From: Actinomycetes bacterium
Lineage (GTDB): Bacteria; Actinomycetota; Thermoleophilia; Solirubrobacterales; 70-9
Length of the DNA: 11,289 nt
NCBI GenBank assembly: GCA_023434465.1
Contig: JAEYSQ010000154.1
Location: 1 to 11,289 of the forward strand
Direction: 5' to 3'
The notes beneath the pieces are model-generated. The model saw only the letters and a program-made list of their open reading frames with translations, did no database searches and had not been told where the DNA came from. This document shows, one piece after another, positions 1 through 5,042 of the stretch (its first letter is position 1; the number at the start of each line of letters is the position of its first letter). A program made the position numbers and the translations under genes.

Positions 1-711
1 TTCGTGATCGGCCTTCTCGCCCTGGGTCTGTTCGCGATCGTTGACGAGCACGTGCGCCAGCCGATGGTCGAGTTCGGACTTTTTCGCAATCGGCCCTATC
101 TCGGTGCGACAGCCGCCGCGTTCTGCCTGGTCGGCGGCTGGTGGAGCGTGATCTTCTACATGCCCCAGTATCTCCAGGAAGTCCTCGGTTACAGCCCGGT
201 CATGAGCGGCATCATGGTGCTTCCGATAACCGCCCCGATGGTGGTCATATCTCCACTTTGCAAGTGGTTGATCAACCGGGTAGGTGTGCGGGCCCTGATG
301 ACGACGGGGATGATCTGCGGAACCGCCGGAATTGCCCTGATGACGAGGCTCGACGCCAGTAGCGGCTACGCCACCGTCCTGCCTGGCTTCCTGCTTTTCG
401 GGATCGCGCTCGGACTCGTCTACACGCCGATGTCGACCGCCGCGATGGCCGCGATGCCGCGGGCCAAGGCAGGGATCGCAGCCGGGGTGCTGGCCATGAA
501 CCGGGTCATGGCTGGAGCGGTGATGTTGGCCGTGACCGGTGCCCTGTTCGCAATTTTCCGGGATGACGCGGCCGGTTCCGACGAGGTGGAGGCTTACACC
601 TACGCTCTGTCCAGCTCACTATGGGCCTCGGTCGCGCTTTGCGCGGTCGGCACCGTGCTGACCTGGTGGCTTGTCCGCCCGCCGCAGGGCGATCCCGAGA
701 CACCTTCCTGA
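1..711 (+). CDS. MFS drug exporter, DHA2 (EmrB/QacA) type, C-terminal part
   Basis: This is the 3' end of a major facilitator superfamily transporter; the reading frame is open from base 1 and the start lies outside the window. About 236 codons remain. Around seven hydrophobic segments can be seen: fragment residues about 1-16, 33-58, 66-84, 97-117, 124-145, 168-186 and 203-225. That is half of a 14-helix protein, which fits the DHA2 (QacA/EmrB-like) proton-coupled multidrug exporters of the inner membrane. Supporting features are the GYSPVMSGIMVLP stretch after an amphipathic YMPQYLQ segment, the loop before ALMTTGM, and the GLVYTPMSTAAMAAMP helix, all typical of DHA2 C-terminal halves. The tail after the last helix is short and hydrophilic. 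The family call is solid; the substrate cannot be read from the sequence. The next gene follows after about 75 bp on the same strand. Confidence 0.85.
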   Translation, partial: FVIGLLALGLFAIVDEHVRQPMVEFGLFRNRPYLGATAAAFCLVGGWWSVIFYMPQYLQEVLGYSPVMSGIMVLPITAPMVVISPLCKWLINRVGVRALMTTGMICGTAGIALMTRLDASSGYATVLPGFLLFGIALGLVYTPMSTAAMAAMPRAKAGIAAGVLAMNRVMAGAVMLAVTGALFAIFRDDAAGSDEVEAYTYALSSSLWASVALCAVGTVLTWWLVRPPQGDPETPS

Positions 712-773
712 AGAGAATTCCCCGTTGACCGGTTCGCCGGGATAGGGTCGGAGAGAGTTCAAAAATCCCTAGC

Positions 774-780
774 GAGGAGG
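774..780 (+). promoter_or_regulatory. Shine-Dalgarno site for the GFA-family gene
   Basis: GAGGAGG lies 5 nt before the ATG at 786 but only 2 nt before the in-frame GTG at 783, so the ATG is the better start. Confidence 0.75.
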
Positions 781-785
781 CCGTG

Positions 786-1175
786 ATGAGTGAGACGCTC
801 AACGGAGCTTGCCTTTGTGGCGAGGTCGAGTACGAGGTTCGAGATCCCCAGTCACTGGGTTACTGCCACTGCACGAGATGCCAAAGATGGACCGGGTCGA
901 GTCTGGCCGGAGTGGTCGTGCCGAAGGAGAACTTCAGGTTCACGAAGGGCGAGGACCTCGTGAAGACCTACGAGAGCGAGTTCGCCCCGCGCAACTTCTG
1001 CAGCAACTGCGGATCGAGCATCTACGACGACCTGGGAGAGAACTACTTCGTGGCGGCAGGCCTGATGCGGGAACTGGACATGGAGCCGAGCTTTCACCTT
1101 CAAGTTGCCTACAAGCCGTCCTGGCACGAGATCGGTGGAAACGCACCGCAGTACGCGGAGAATCCGCCAGCCTGA
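786..1175 (+). CDS. GFA / CENP-V domain zinc protein
   Basis: A 129-aa protein of the glutathione-dependent formaldehyde-activating (GFA)/CENP-V family, a small beta-fold that binds zinc through cysteine clusters. All expected ligand groups are visible: CxC at C9/C11 (CLCG), the CxCxxC cluster at C27, C29 and C32 (YCHCTRCQ), and CxxC at C72/C75 (FCSNCGS). The length matches single-domain members. The founding member catalyses S-hydroxymethyl-glutathione formation, but most homologues have no proven reaction. Actinobacteria generally lack glutathione, so formaldehyde activation through glutathione should not be assumed here. The start was set at ATG 786 from the ribosome-binding site; GTG 783 would add one residue. 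The gene stands alone, converging on the glsB-like gene about 50 bp downstream. Confidence 0.9.
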   Translation: MSETLNGACLCGEVEYEVRDPQSLGYCHCTRCQRWTGSSLAGVVVPKENFRFTKGEDLVKTYESEFAPRNFCSNCGSSIYDDLGENYFVAAGLMRELDMEPSFHLQVAYKPSWHEIGGNAPQYAENPPA

Positions 1176-1198
1176 AGCGCCCCGGCGGGCTGCCGAAG

Positions 1199-1221
1199 GT
1201 TCCAGACTTGCCCTGGGGAAC
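1199..1221. terminator. Weak hairpin between convergent genes
   Basis: GTTCCAG (1199-1205) can pair with CTGGGGAAC (1213-1221) if two G residues bulge out. It lies in the 51-bp gap between the ends of the GFA gene and the minus-strand GlsB-like gene, where a shared terminator would be expected. There is no T-run on either side, so this is only a weak candidate. Confidence 0.25.
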
Positions 1222-1226
1222 TCGCC

Positions 1227-1505
1227 TCAGCCGCGGATCTGCGAGCGCGAGCCGAGCTTCTGCCAGATCAGCACGACGATGATCGCGCCGATCACCGATC
1301 CGATGATGCCCGAAGCCTGGAAGAAACCATCATCGATGTCGTGCCCGAAGATCAGGGCACCGAGAAACCCGCCGACGAAGGAGCCGATCACGCCGACCAG
1401 CATGGTCATCGGGATCGACATTTCCTGCTTGCCCGGCACGAGCAGGCGAGCCAGCGCACCGGCGATGAGTCCGATTATCAAGAGACCCAGAATGAATCCG
1501 ATCAT
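1227..1505 (-). CDS. GlsB/YeaQ/YmgE family stress-response membrane protein
   Basis: A 92-aa, very hydrophobic protein of the transglycosylase-associated (GlsB/YeaQ/YmgE) family. Three membrane helices are visible at about residues 2-22, 32-54 and 62-84, separated by glycine-rich turns. The sequence MIGFILGLLIIGLIAGALAR, then a PG loop, and later GFLGALIFG and GIIGSVIGAIIVVL are typical of the family. Members are common stress-induced integral membrane proteins, and their biochemical role is unknown. The start ATG overlaps the stop of the upstream 66-aa ORF in an ATGA junction and has a good Shine-Dalgarno site (GGAGG, 1511-1515, 5-nt spacer) inside that ORF. It is therefore the third gene of the minus-strand VOC operon. 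The length is slightly above the usual 80-85 aa because of the C-terminal tail LGSRSQIRG. Confidence 0.9.
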   Translation of the reverse strand: MIGFILGLLIIGLIAGALARLLVPGKQEMSIPMTMLVGVIGSFVGGFLGALIFGHDIDDGFFQASGIIGSVIGAIIVVLIWQKLGSRSQIRG

Positions 1506-1702
1506 TTCTTCCTCCAGTGTTCCGCTCGTTCGTGGACAGTTCTGATTGGAACATATCCGCGAAGCCTGCCGTTCAATCGTTTATCGGTGGAGCGGGCCAC
1601 CAGATCCCAGAACGCTTCGACGTTACGGGCAACCTCGGCCCGGTCGGCCTCGCTGGAATCCCGTCGGGCGCTCGCAGGGTCGTCCGGGTCCGGGGAGGGC
1701 AT
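1502..1702 (-). CDS. Small hydrophilic protein of unknown function, 66 aa
   Basis: I do not recognise this protein. The ORF lies exactly between the VOC gene and the GlsB-like gene on the minus strand. Its ATG (1702-1700) overlaps the VOC stop codon as TGATG, and its TGA (1504-1502) overlaps the GlsB start as ATGA, so all three frames are coupled with no spare base. The last codons (H-W-R-K-K) double as the GGAGG ribosome-binding site of the next gene. The protein is charged and has no membrane helix or cysteine. It has an acidic, proline-rich N-terminus (residues 1-10), a likely amphipathic helix around EADRAEVARNVEAFWDLVAR (18-37), and a basic tail (about 41-66). There is no Shine-Dalgarno site ahead of the ATG, so translation probably depends on re-initiation after the VOC gene. 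The same frame stays open further upstream to 2029, but only antiparallel to VOC codons. Its existence as a gene is inferred from the junctions, not from homology. Confidence 0.6.
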   Translation of the reverse strand: MPSPDPDDPASARRDSSEADRAEVARNVEAFWDLVARSTDKRLNGRLRGYVPIRTVHERAEHWRKK

Positions 1703-2142
1703 CAGGAGGTCGACTGCTGCGCCATGAATGCCTCCGGACCCATCTCGACCGCAACCGGATCCATCCACATGACTTCCCAGAGGTGGCCGTCGAGATCGTG
1801 GAAGCTGCGCTGGTACATGAAGCCGTAGTCCTGCGGGTCCTTCGCCGTGGTCGCACCGGCATCCCAGGCGGTCTCGGCGAACGCGTCCACCGCTTCGCGG
1901 CTTTCGGCGCTGATCGCCACGGTGAGCGCCGTGGCGTCGGCTGCCTCGGCCACCGGCCGGGTCACGAAGTCGGCGAACCGGCTTCGCTCGAGCAACATCA
2001 CATAAGCCTGCTCGCTGACCACCATGCAAACGGCCTGCTCGTCACAGAAACGCTCGTCGAACTCGAAGCCGAGGCGGCCGAAGAACTCGCGGCTGGCCGG
2101 AAGGTCGCTGACCGGCAGGTTGAGAAAAAGAATCCGGGACAT
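1702..2142 (-). CDS. VOC family protein (glyoxalase/bleomycin-resistance fold)
   Basis: A 146-aa single-domain vicinal oxygen chelate protein. The N-terminal strand MSRILFLNLPVSDLPASREF followed by FFGRLGFEFDE is the usual first beta-alpha unit, and the C-terminal half ends in FHDLDGHLWEVMWMDP, a signature of lactoylglutathione-lyase-like VOC proteins. The Glu in HLWE is the usual metal-ligand position. Family members include glyoxalase I, fosfomycin- and bleomycin-resistance proteins and dioxygenases; the substrate here cannot be deduced. The ATG at 2142 has a clear Shine-Dalgarno site (AAGGAG, 2148-2153, 5-nt spacer). It is the first gene of a three-gene minus-strand operon and diverges from the ECF sigma gene across 82 bp. 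SigG-type ECF genes are often found near small enzymes of this kind, so the two may be functionally linked. Confidence 0.88.
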   Translation of the reverse strand: MSRILFLNLPVSDLPASREFFGRLGFEFDERFCDEQAVCMVVSEQAYVMLLERSRFADFVTRPVAEAADATALTVAISAESREAVDAFAETAWDAGATTAKDPQDYGFMYQRSFHDLDGHLWEVMWMDPVAVEMGPEAFMAQQSTS

Positions 2143-2189
2143 TCTGTCTCCTTGGGTAGTGGTTACTGAAGCAGAGACGGCCCCCGTCG

Positions 2190-2218
2190 CTGAAACTCAT
2201 CGGTCGTGCATCTACGAT
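2190..2218 (+). promoter_or_regulatory. Candidate promoter of the ECF sigma gene
   Basis: CTGAAA (2190-2195) and TACGAT (2213-2218) are 17 bp apart and resemble -35 and -10 boxes. The -10 box ends 6 nt before ATG 2225, which would put the transcription start at or next to the start codon. No Shine-Dalgarno site is present, which fits a leaderless transcript. Confidence 0.45.
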
Positions 2219-2224
2219 GTGTCA

Positions 2225-3262
2225 ATGGCAAGCTCTGTCTCTGCCCAGCCGACCATCGAGGACGACCTTGAGCGGCTGCGCCCGGCACTCGTCGGTTACT
2301 GCTACCGGATGCTCGGTTCCGGCTTCGAGGCTGAAGATGCGGCTCAGGAGACGATGGTCCGCGCGTGGCGTCGTGCCGACACGCTGAAGGATGCGGCTGC
2401 CGTCAAGTCCTGGCTGTTCCGGATCGCCACCAACGTCTGTCTCGACCAGATCGAGAGTCGGGGGAGGCGGGCCCGGCCGGTGGATCTGTCCGATCCCGGT
2501 ACCCCGGACACGCCGGTCGGGGAGCCCCTTTCGGAATCGACCTGGGTACTGCCGATCGCCGACGGGCAGATCCTGGATCCGGCGGCCGACCCGGCCCGGC
2601 AGGTAGCCGATCGAGAGGCGCTCCGGCTGGCCTTCGTCGCCGCGCTCCAGCACCTGCCCGCCCGGCAGCGCGTGGTGCTGGTCCTGCGGGAAGTGCTTCG
2701 CTGGAGCGCAAAAGAGGTGGCCAATATGCTGGAAACCTCGGAAGCGTCGGTCAACAGTGCGCTTCAGCGGGCCCGCGCAACCCTCGATTCGCTGGCCCTC
2801 GAGGACGCGGACGCGCCGGTCCGCCCGTCCGAGGACGACGAGCGCCGGTTGCTCGAGCAGTACCTCGAAGCCTTCGCGGAATACGACATCGACCGAATCG
2901 TCGCCCTGCTCCGCTACGACGTCGTCTTCGACATGCCGCCCTTGCCGCTCTGGCTGCGGGGGGCCGAGGAAGCGGGCCGGTTCCTGCTCGGTCCCGGCGC
3001 TGCCTGCCGCGGGTCGAAGCTGATCGCGGTCCGTGCCAACGGCTATCCCGCCTTCGCGTCCTACAAGCCGGACCCGGAAGCCGGGGGCTGGAATCCCTGG
3101 TCGCTGACCATCCTCGAAACTTCGATCGACGCTCCGGAATCTCCGCCAAAGGTGGCGGCGGTCCACAACTTCCTGCAACCCTTCCTGCCCGATCTCTTCC
3201 GCTCCTTCGAAGTGCCGGACCGTCTCGACGACGATGCTCCGGTCATCGAGATCCGTTCCTGA
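2225..3262 (+). CDS. ECF sigma factor, SigG/TIGR02960-like, with C-terminal SnoaL-like domain
   Basis: A 345-aa extracytoplasmic-function sigma-70 factor that would direct RNA polymerase core to a dedicated promoter set. Region 2 covers about residues 14-85, with YCYRMLGSGFEAEDAAQET and the conserved W63 in SWLFRIATNVCLD. Region 4 covers about 128-190, with LPARQR (144-149), LREVLRWSAKEVANML and the recognition helix SEASVNSALQRARA. From about residue 203 a further domain follows (DDERRLLEQYLEAFAEYDIDRIVALL, then MPPLPLWLRG), which looks like the SnoaL/NTF2-like extension typical of SigG-type factors. In related groups such extensions modulate sigma activity in place of an anti-sigma factor; none is encoded next door. 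The start is the only ATG that fits the family N-terminus. No Shine-Dalgarno site is seen, but a -10-like box lies 6 nt upstream. The length is close to that of mycobacterial SigG. Confidence 0.9.
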   Translation: MASSVSAQPTIEDDLERLRPALVGYCYRMLGSGFEAEDAAQETMVRAWRRADTLKDAAAVKSWLFRIATNVCLDQIESRGRRARPVDLSDPGTPDTPVGEPLSESTWVLPIADGQILDPAADPARQVADREALRLAFVAALQHLPARQRVVLVLREVLRWSAKEVANMLETSEASVNSALQRARATLDSLALEDADAPVRPSEDDERRLLEQYLEAFAEYDIDRIVALLRYDVVFDMPPLPLWLRGAEEAGRFLLGPGAACRGSKLIAVRANGYPAFASYKPDPEAGGWNPWSLTILETSIDAPESPPKVAAVHNFLQPFLPDLFRSFEVPDRLDDDAPVIEIRS

Positions 3263-3278
3263 GCTTCCACACCTGCCT

Positions 3279-3725
3279 TCAGGCTTTGCCGGACTCGAGC
3301 TTCTCGATCGACTTGACGATCCGGCGTTCCCTGGTTTCGGGCTTCTTCGCATCGACGATCGCTTTGACGAGCCACTTCTTCTTGCTGGGTGCAAGCGCTT
3401 CGAAAGCCGCTCTGGCGGAGTCCGACCTGGTCAGTGCCGCGTCCAGGTCCTCAGGAACCTCGACCGTGCGTGGCTCGGTATCGACCGCCAGCTTGACCGT
3501 TACCGCGTCGCCTCCGGCCAGCCCCGATTTCGCGCGGTGCTCGGCGCTGAGCGGAATCATGAATTTCCCTGACATCCGGGCGATCGTGCTCTCGTAGCGG
3601 TATCCGTCGACGGTTACCTTGACGGCCGGCCGCTTCCCGGAATCGAGTTCTTCGACGACGGATTCCGGAACGATGATGCCGGTGTTGTTGCCTACTGCGT
3701 TGATCTTGGTCTTGAACTCTGGCAC
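3279..3725 (-). CDS. DUF1905 / YdeI-OmpD-associated family protein
   Basis: A 148-aa soluble protein with two recognisable parts. An N-terminal DUF1905-type beta-barrel spans about residues 3-85 (FKTKINAVGNNTGIIVPE, YRYESTIARMSGKFMIPLSAEHR, GLAGGDAVTVKLAVDTEPR). A C-terminal YdeI/OmpD-associated helical segment spans about 90-146 (VPEDLDAALTRSDSARAAFEALAPSKKKWLV, then TRERRIVKSIEKL). The family is widespread and sometimes annotated as bacteriocin-protection, but no mechanism is established. The start is GTG 3725, supported by GAGGAG (3732-3737) with a 6-nt spacer. It lies 53 bp downstream of the MarR gene on the same strand, so co-transcription is possible. Its stop converges on the ECF sigma gene with only 16 bp between them. 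Confidence 0.85.
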   Translation of the reverse strand: MPEFKTKINAVGNNTGIIVPESVVEELDSGKRPAVKVTVDGYRYESTIARMSGKFMIPLSAEHRAKSGLAGGDAVTVKLAVDTEPRTVEVPEDLDAALTRSDSARAAFEALAPSKKKWLVKAIVDAKKPETRERRIVKSIEKLESGKA

Positions 3726-3763
3726 GGAGGTCTCCTCAGGTTGGGTTCCAGTCGTTTAGACGG

Positions 3764-3777
3764 TCCGGGTGCCCGGA
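3764..3777 (-). other. Short inverted repeat between the MarR and DUF1905 genes
   Basis: TCCGGG and CCCGGA face each other across TG just after the MarR stop codon. In RNA it would form a short GC stem if the inner pairs open as a loop. It has no following T-run, so it may be an attenuating hairpin or chance. Confidence 0.2.
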
Positions 3778-3778
3778 A

Positions 3779-4225
3779 CTAATCGCCGGACGAGACAAAA
3801 CCCTCCAGGAGCGCGGCCAGATCTGCCGCGTGACCGGCCAGCCAGTCGAGATGCTCGGACGAGACCGATTCGAGCCGATCAGAGCCACTTCTGGTGAGCC
3901 GGACCCGTACTCCTCCGCTCCGTTGGTTGTCGGCGACCCTGGTCACCATCCCGGCCTCTTCCGCGCGGTTGACCAGTCCGACCACGCTGTGATGGCGGAG
4001 CAGCAGGGTCTCGGAGAGCCAGGAGAGATTGGGACCCTCCGGGTCGGGGTGGGAGCGGACGGCCAGAGCCAGCTGGACCTGGGCCGGGGTCAGGTCGTGA
4101 CTGCGCGCGCATTGCTCGGCCCAGGCCAGATACCGGCGGATTCCTTCCCGCAGGGCGGCCAGGCGTTCGTAGTCGCCTTCGCTCACGGGATCGATCGGGG
4201 ATTCTGGGCCGGGGGCGGATGCCAC
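3779..4225 (-). CDS. MarR family transcriptional regulator
   Basis: A 148-aa winged helix-turn-helix regulator of the MarR family, acting as a DNA-binding dimer. The helix LTPAQVQLALAVRSH is followed by the recognition helix LSETLLLRHHSVVGLVNRAEEAGMV (about residues 69-93). The wing VADNQRSGGVRVRLTRSG leads into the C-terminal dimerisation helix (DRLESVSSEHLDWL). No conserved redox cysteine pair is present: one Cys is seen at about residue 39 (EQCARSH), so a thiol switch like that of OhrR is possible but not shown. The annotated start is GTG 4225 with no clear Shine-Dalgarno site; the real start may be a few codons downstream. The gene diverges from the peroxiredoxin gene across 122 bp carrying two palindromic elements, so autoregulation and control of that gene are reasonable inferences. 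DUF1905 follows on the same strand. Confidence 0.87.
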   Translation of the reverse strand: MASAPGPESPIDPVSEGDYERLAALREGIRRYLAWAEQCARSHDLTPAQVQLALAVRSHPDPEGPNLSWLSETLLLRHHSVVGLVNRAEEAGMVTRVADNQRSGGVRVRLTRSGSDRLESVSSEHLDWLAGHAADLAALLEGFVSSGD

Positions 4226-4270
4226 GGGTCAAAGGGTTTCACAGCCGTCAGGCGTAACCGGGGCCCGCTT

Positions 4271-4290
4271 TGCGATATCGTAATGCGATA
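4271..4290. promoter_or_regulatory. Repeat cluster, possible operator near the MarR gene
   Basis: TGCGATA occurs twice (4271-4277 and 4284-4290) with a 13-bp period. The same bases form the palindrome CGATATCG (4273-4280) and a 5-5-5 inverted repeat TATCG-TAATG-CGATA (4276-4290). Inverted repeats of this size in a MarR divergent region are typical operators, but the motif has not been matched to a known site. Confidence 0.4.
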
Positions 4291-4294
4291 CTTA

Positions 4295-4314
4295 TGAATC
4301 CTGATCGGGATTCA
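4295..4314. promoter_or_regulatory. 20-bp palindrome upstream of peroxiredoxin
   Basis: TGAATCC and GGATTCA are perfect 7-bp arms around TGATCG, whose central GATC is also symmetric. Only one base pair position (4302/4307) breaks the dyad. It ends 5 bp before a TAGATT -10-like box (4320-4325), so a bound repressor would cover the -35 region. Its position and quality make it the best operator candidate in the gap. Confidence 0.5.
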
Positions 4315-4319
4315 AGCAA

Positions 4320-4325
4320 TAGATT
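4320..4325 (+). promoter_or_regulatory. Candidate -10 box for peroxiredoxin
   Basis: TAGATT fits TANNNT and would start the RNA near 4332, giving a leader of about 16 nt that includes the AGAGGA ribosome-binding site (4338-4343). No good -35 hexamer is visible at 16-18 bp; the palindrome occupies that place. Confidence 0.35.
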
Positions 4326-4347
4326 TCCACGAAGATGAGAGGAACCA

Positions 4348-5004
4348 ATGGCCTTGACTATCGGCGATACCGCCCCGGATTTCACCGCCCAGACCACCGA
4401 TGGAGAAATCAGCTTTCACGACTGGATCGGCGACGGGTGGGCGGTGCTCTTTTCGCACCCGCGTGCCTTCACACCGGTCTGCACGACCGAACTCGGATAC
4501 ATGGCGAGCATCAAACCCGAATTCGAGAAGCGCGGCGCGAAGATCATCGCGATCTCGACCGACCCCGTCGAAGGCAGCGCGAAGTGGTCGGTTGACATCG
4601 AGAAGAACCAGGGCACGGCGGTCAACTACCCGATCATCGCCGACACTGACCATGCGGTCGCGAAGGCCTACGGCATGCTGCCGCCCGACGTCGAGGGCGA
4701 TCCGACCGAGCGCACCCCCGCCCAGAACGCGACGCTTCGCAACGTCTTCGTGATCGGACCGGACAAGCAGATCAAGCTGGTCATGGTCTACCCGATGTCG
4801 ACCGGCCGCAATTTCGACGAGATCCTCCGGGTCATCGATTCACTGCAGTTGACCGCCAACCACCAGCTGACCACTCCCGCCCAGTGGCAGTCGGGCGAGG
4901 ACGTGATCATCGCCGGCTCGGTCACCGATGACCAGGCCAGCGAGCGCTACCCGGAAGGCTGGGAACAGCCGCTCCCGTACATGCGCGTCGTTTCGGCTCC
5001 CTGA
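4348..5004 (+). CDS. 1-Cys peroxiredoxin (Prx6/AhpC-TSA family)
   Basis: A 218-aa thiol peroxidase that reduces hydrogen peroxide and organic peroxides in the cytoplasm. The active-site motif PxxxTxxC is present as P38-RAF-T42-PV-C45 followed by TTE. C45 is the only cysteine in the protein, so no internal resolving cysteine exists and reduction must come from an outside thiol. The later Arg of the catalytic site is in LRNVFVIGPD. The C-terminal extension (about residues 150-218, ending in TDDQASERYPEGWEQPLPYMRVV) is the dimerisation part characteristic of the Prx6 subfamily, and the length matches. The start ATG 4348 has AGAGGA at 4338-4343. It is divergent from a MarR gene and lies 37 bp upstream of cysJ, suggesting a peroxide or sulfur stress unit. 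Most relatives read HPADFTPVC; HPRAFTPVC here is a mild variant. Confidence 0.93.
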   Translation: MALTIGDTAPDFTAQTTDGEISFHDWIGDGWAVLFSHPRAFTPVCTTELGYMASIKPEFEKRGAKIIAISTDPVEGSAKWSVDIEKNQGTAVNYPIIADTDHAVAKAYGMLPPDVEGDPTERTPAQNATLRNVFVIGPDKQIKLVMVYPMSTGRNFDEILRVIDSLQLTANHQLTTPAQWQSGEDVIIAGSVTDDQASERYPEGWEQPLPYMRVVSAP

Positions 5005-5007
5005 CCC

Positions 5008-5042
5008 TGGCGCCGCCACCTCCTGCCTCGCCTTTGGCGCCA
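5008..5042 (+). other. Possible stem at the cysJ start codon
   Basis: TGGCGCC (5008-5014) can pair with GGCGCCA (5036-5042), the last base being the A of the cysJ ATG. The 21-nt loop contains CACCTCCT (5017-5024), identical to the anti-Shine-Dalgarno core of 16S rRNA. No Shine-Dalgarno site is present for cysJ. This could reduce initiation or be chance in GC-rich DNA. Confidence 0.3.

Noticed and set aside
725..748. TTGACC and TAGGGT as a promoter for the GFA gene
   Set aside because: TTGACC is a good -35 match, but the spacing to TAGGGT is only 12 bp, and no -10 box lies at 16-18 bp.
1703..2029. Upstream extension of the 66-aa ORF to 2029
   Set aside because: The extra codons lie fully within the VOC gene on the same strand in another frame. 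The TGATG junction at 1702 gives a natural start, so only the last 66 codons were kept.
2222..3394. Long minus-strand frame (390 codons) opposite the ECF sigma gene
   Set aside because: It runs through the sigma gene and into the DUF1905 gene. The sigma regions 2 and 4 on the plus strand are clear, so this is a shadow.
4335..4595. ATG at 4335 ahead of the peroxiredoxin gene as a separate small gene
   Set aside because: It is in another frame, overlaps the ribosome-binding site and the peroxiredoxin codons, and encodes an arginine-rich shadow product.
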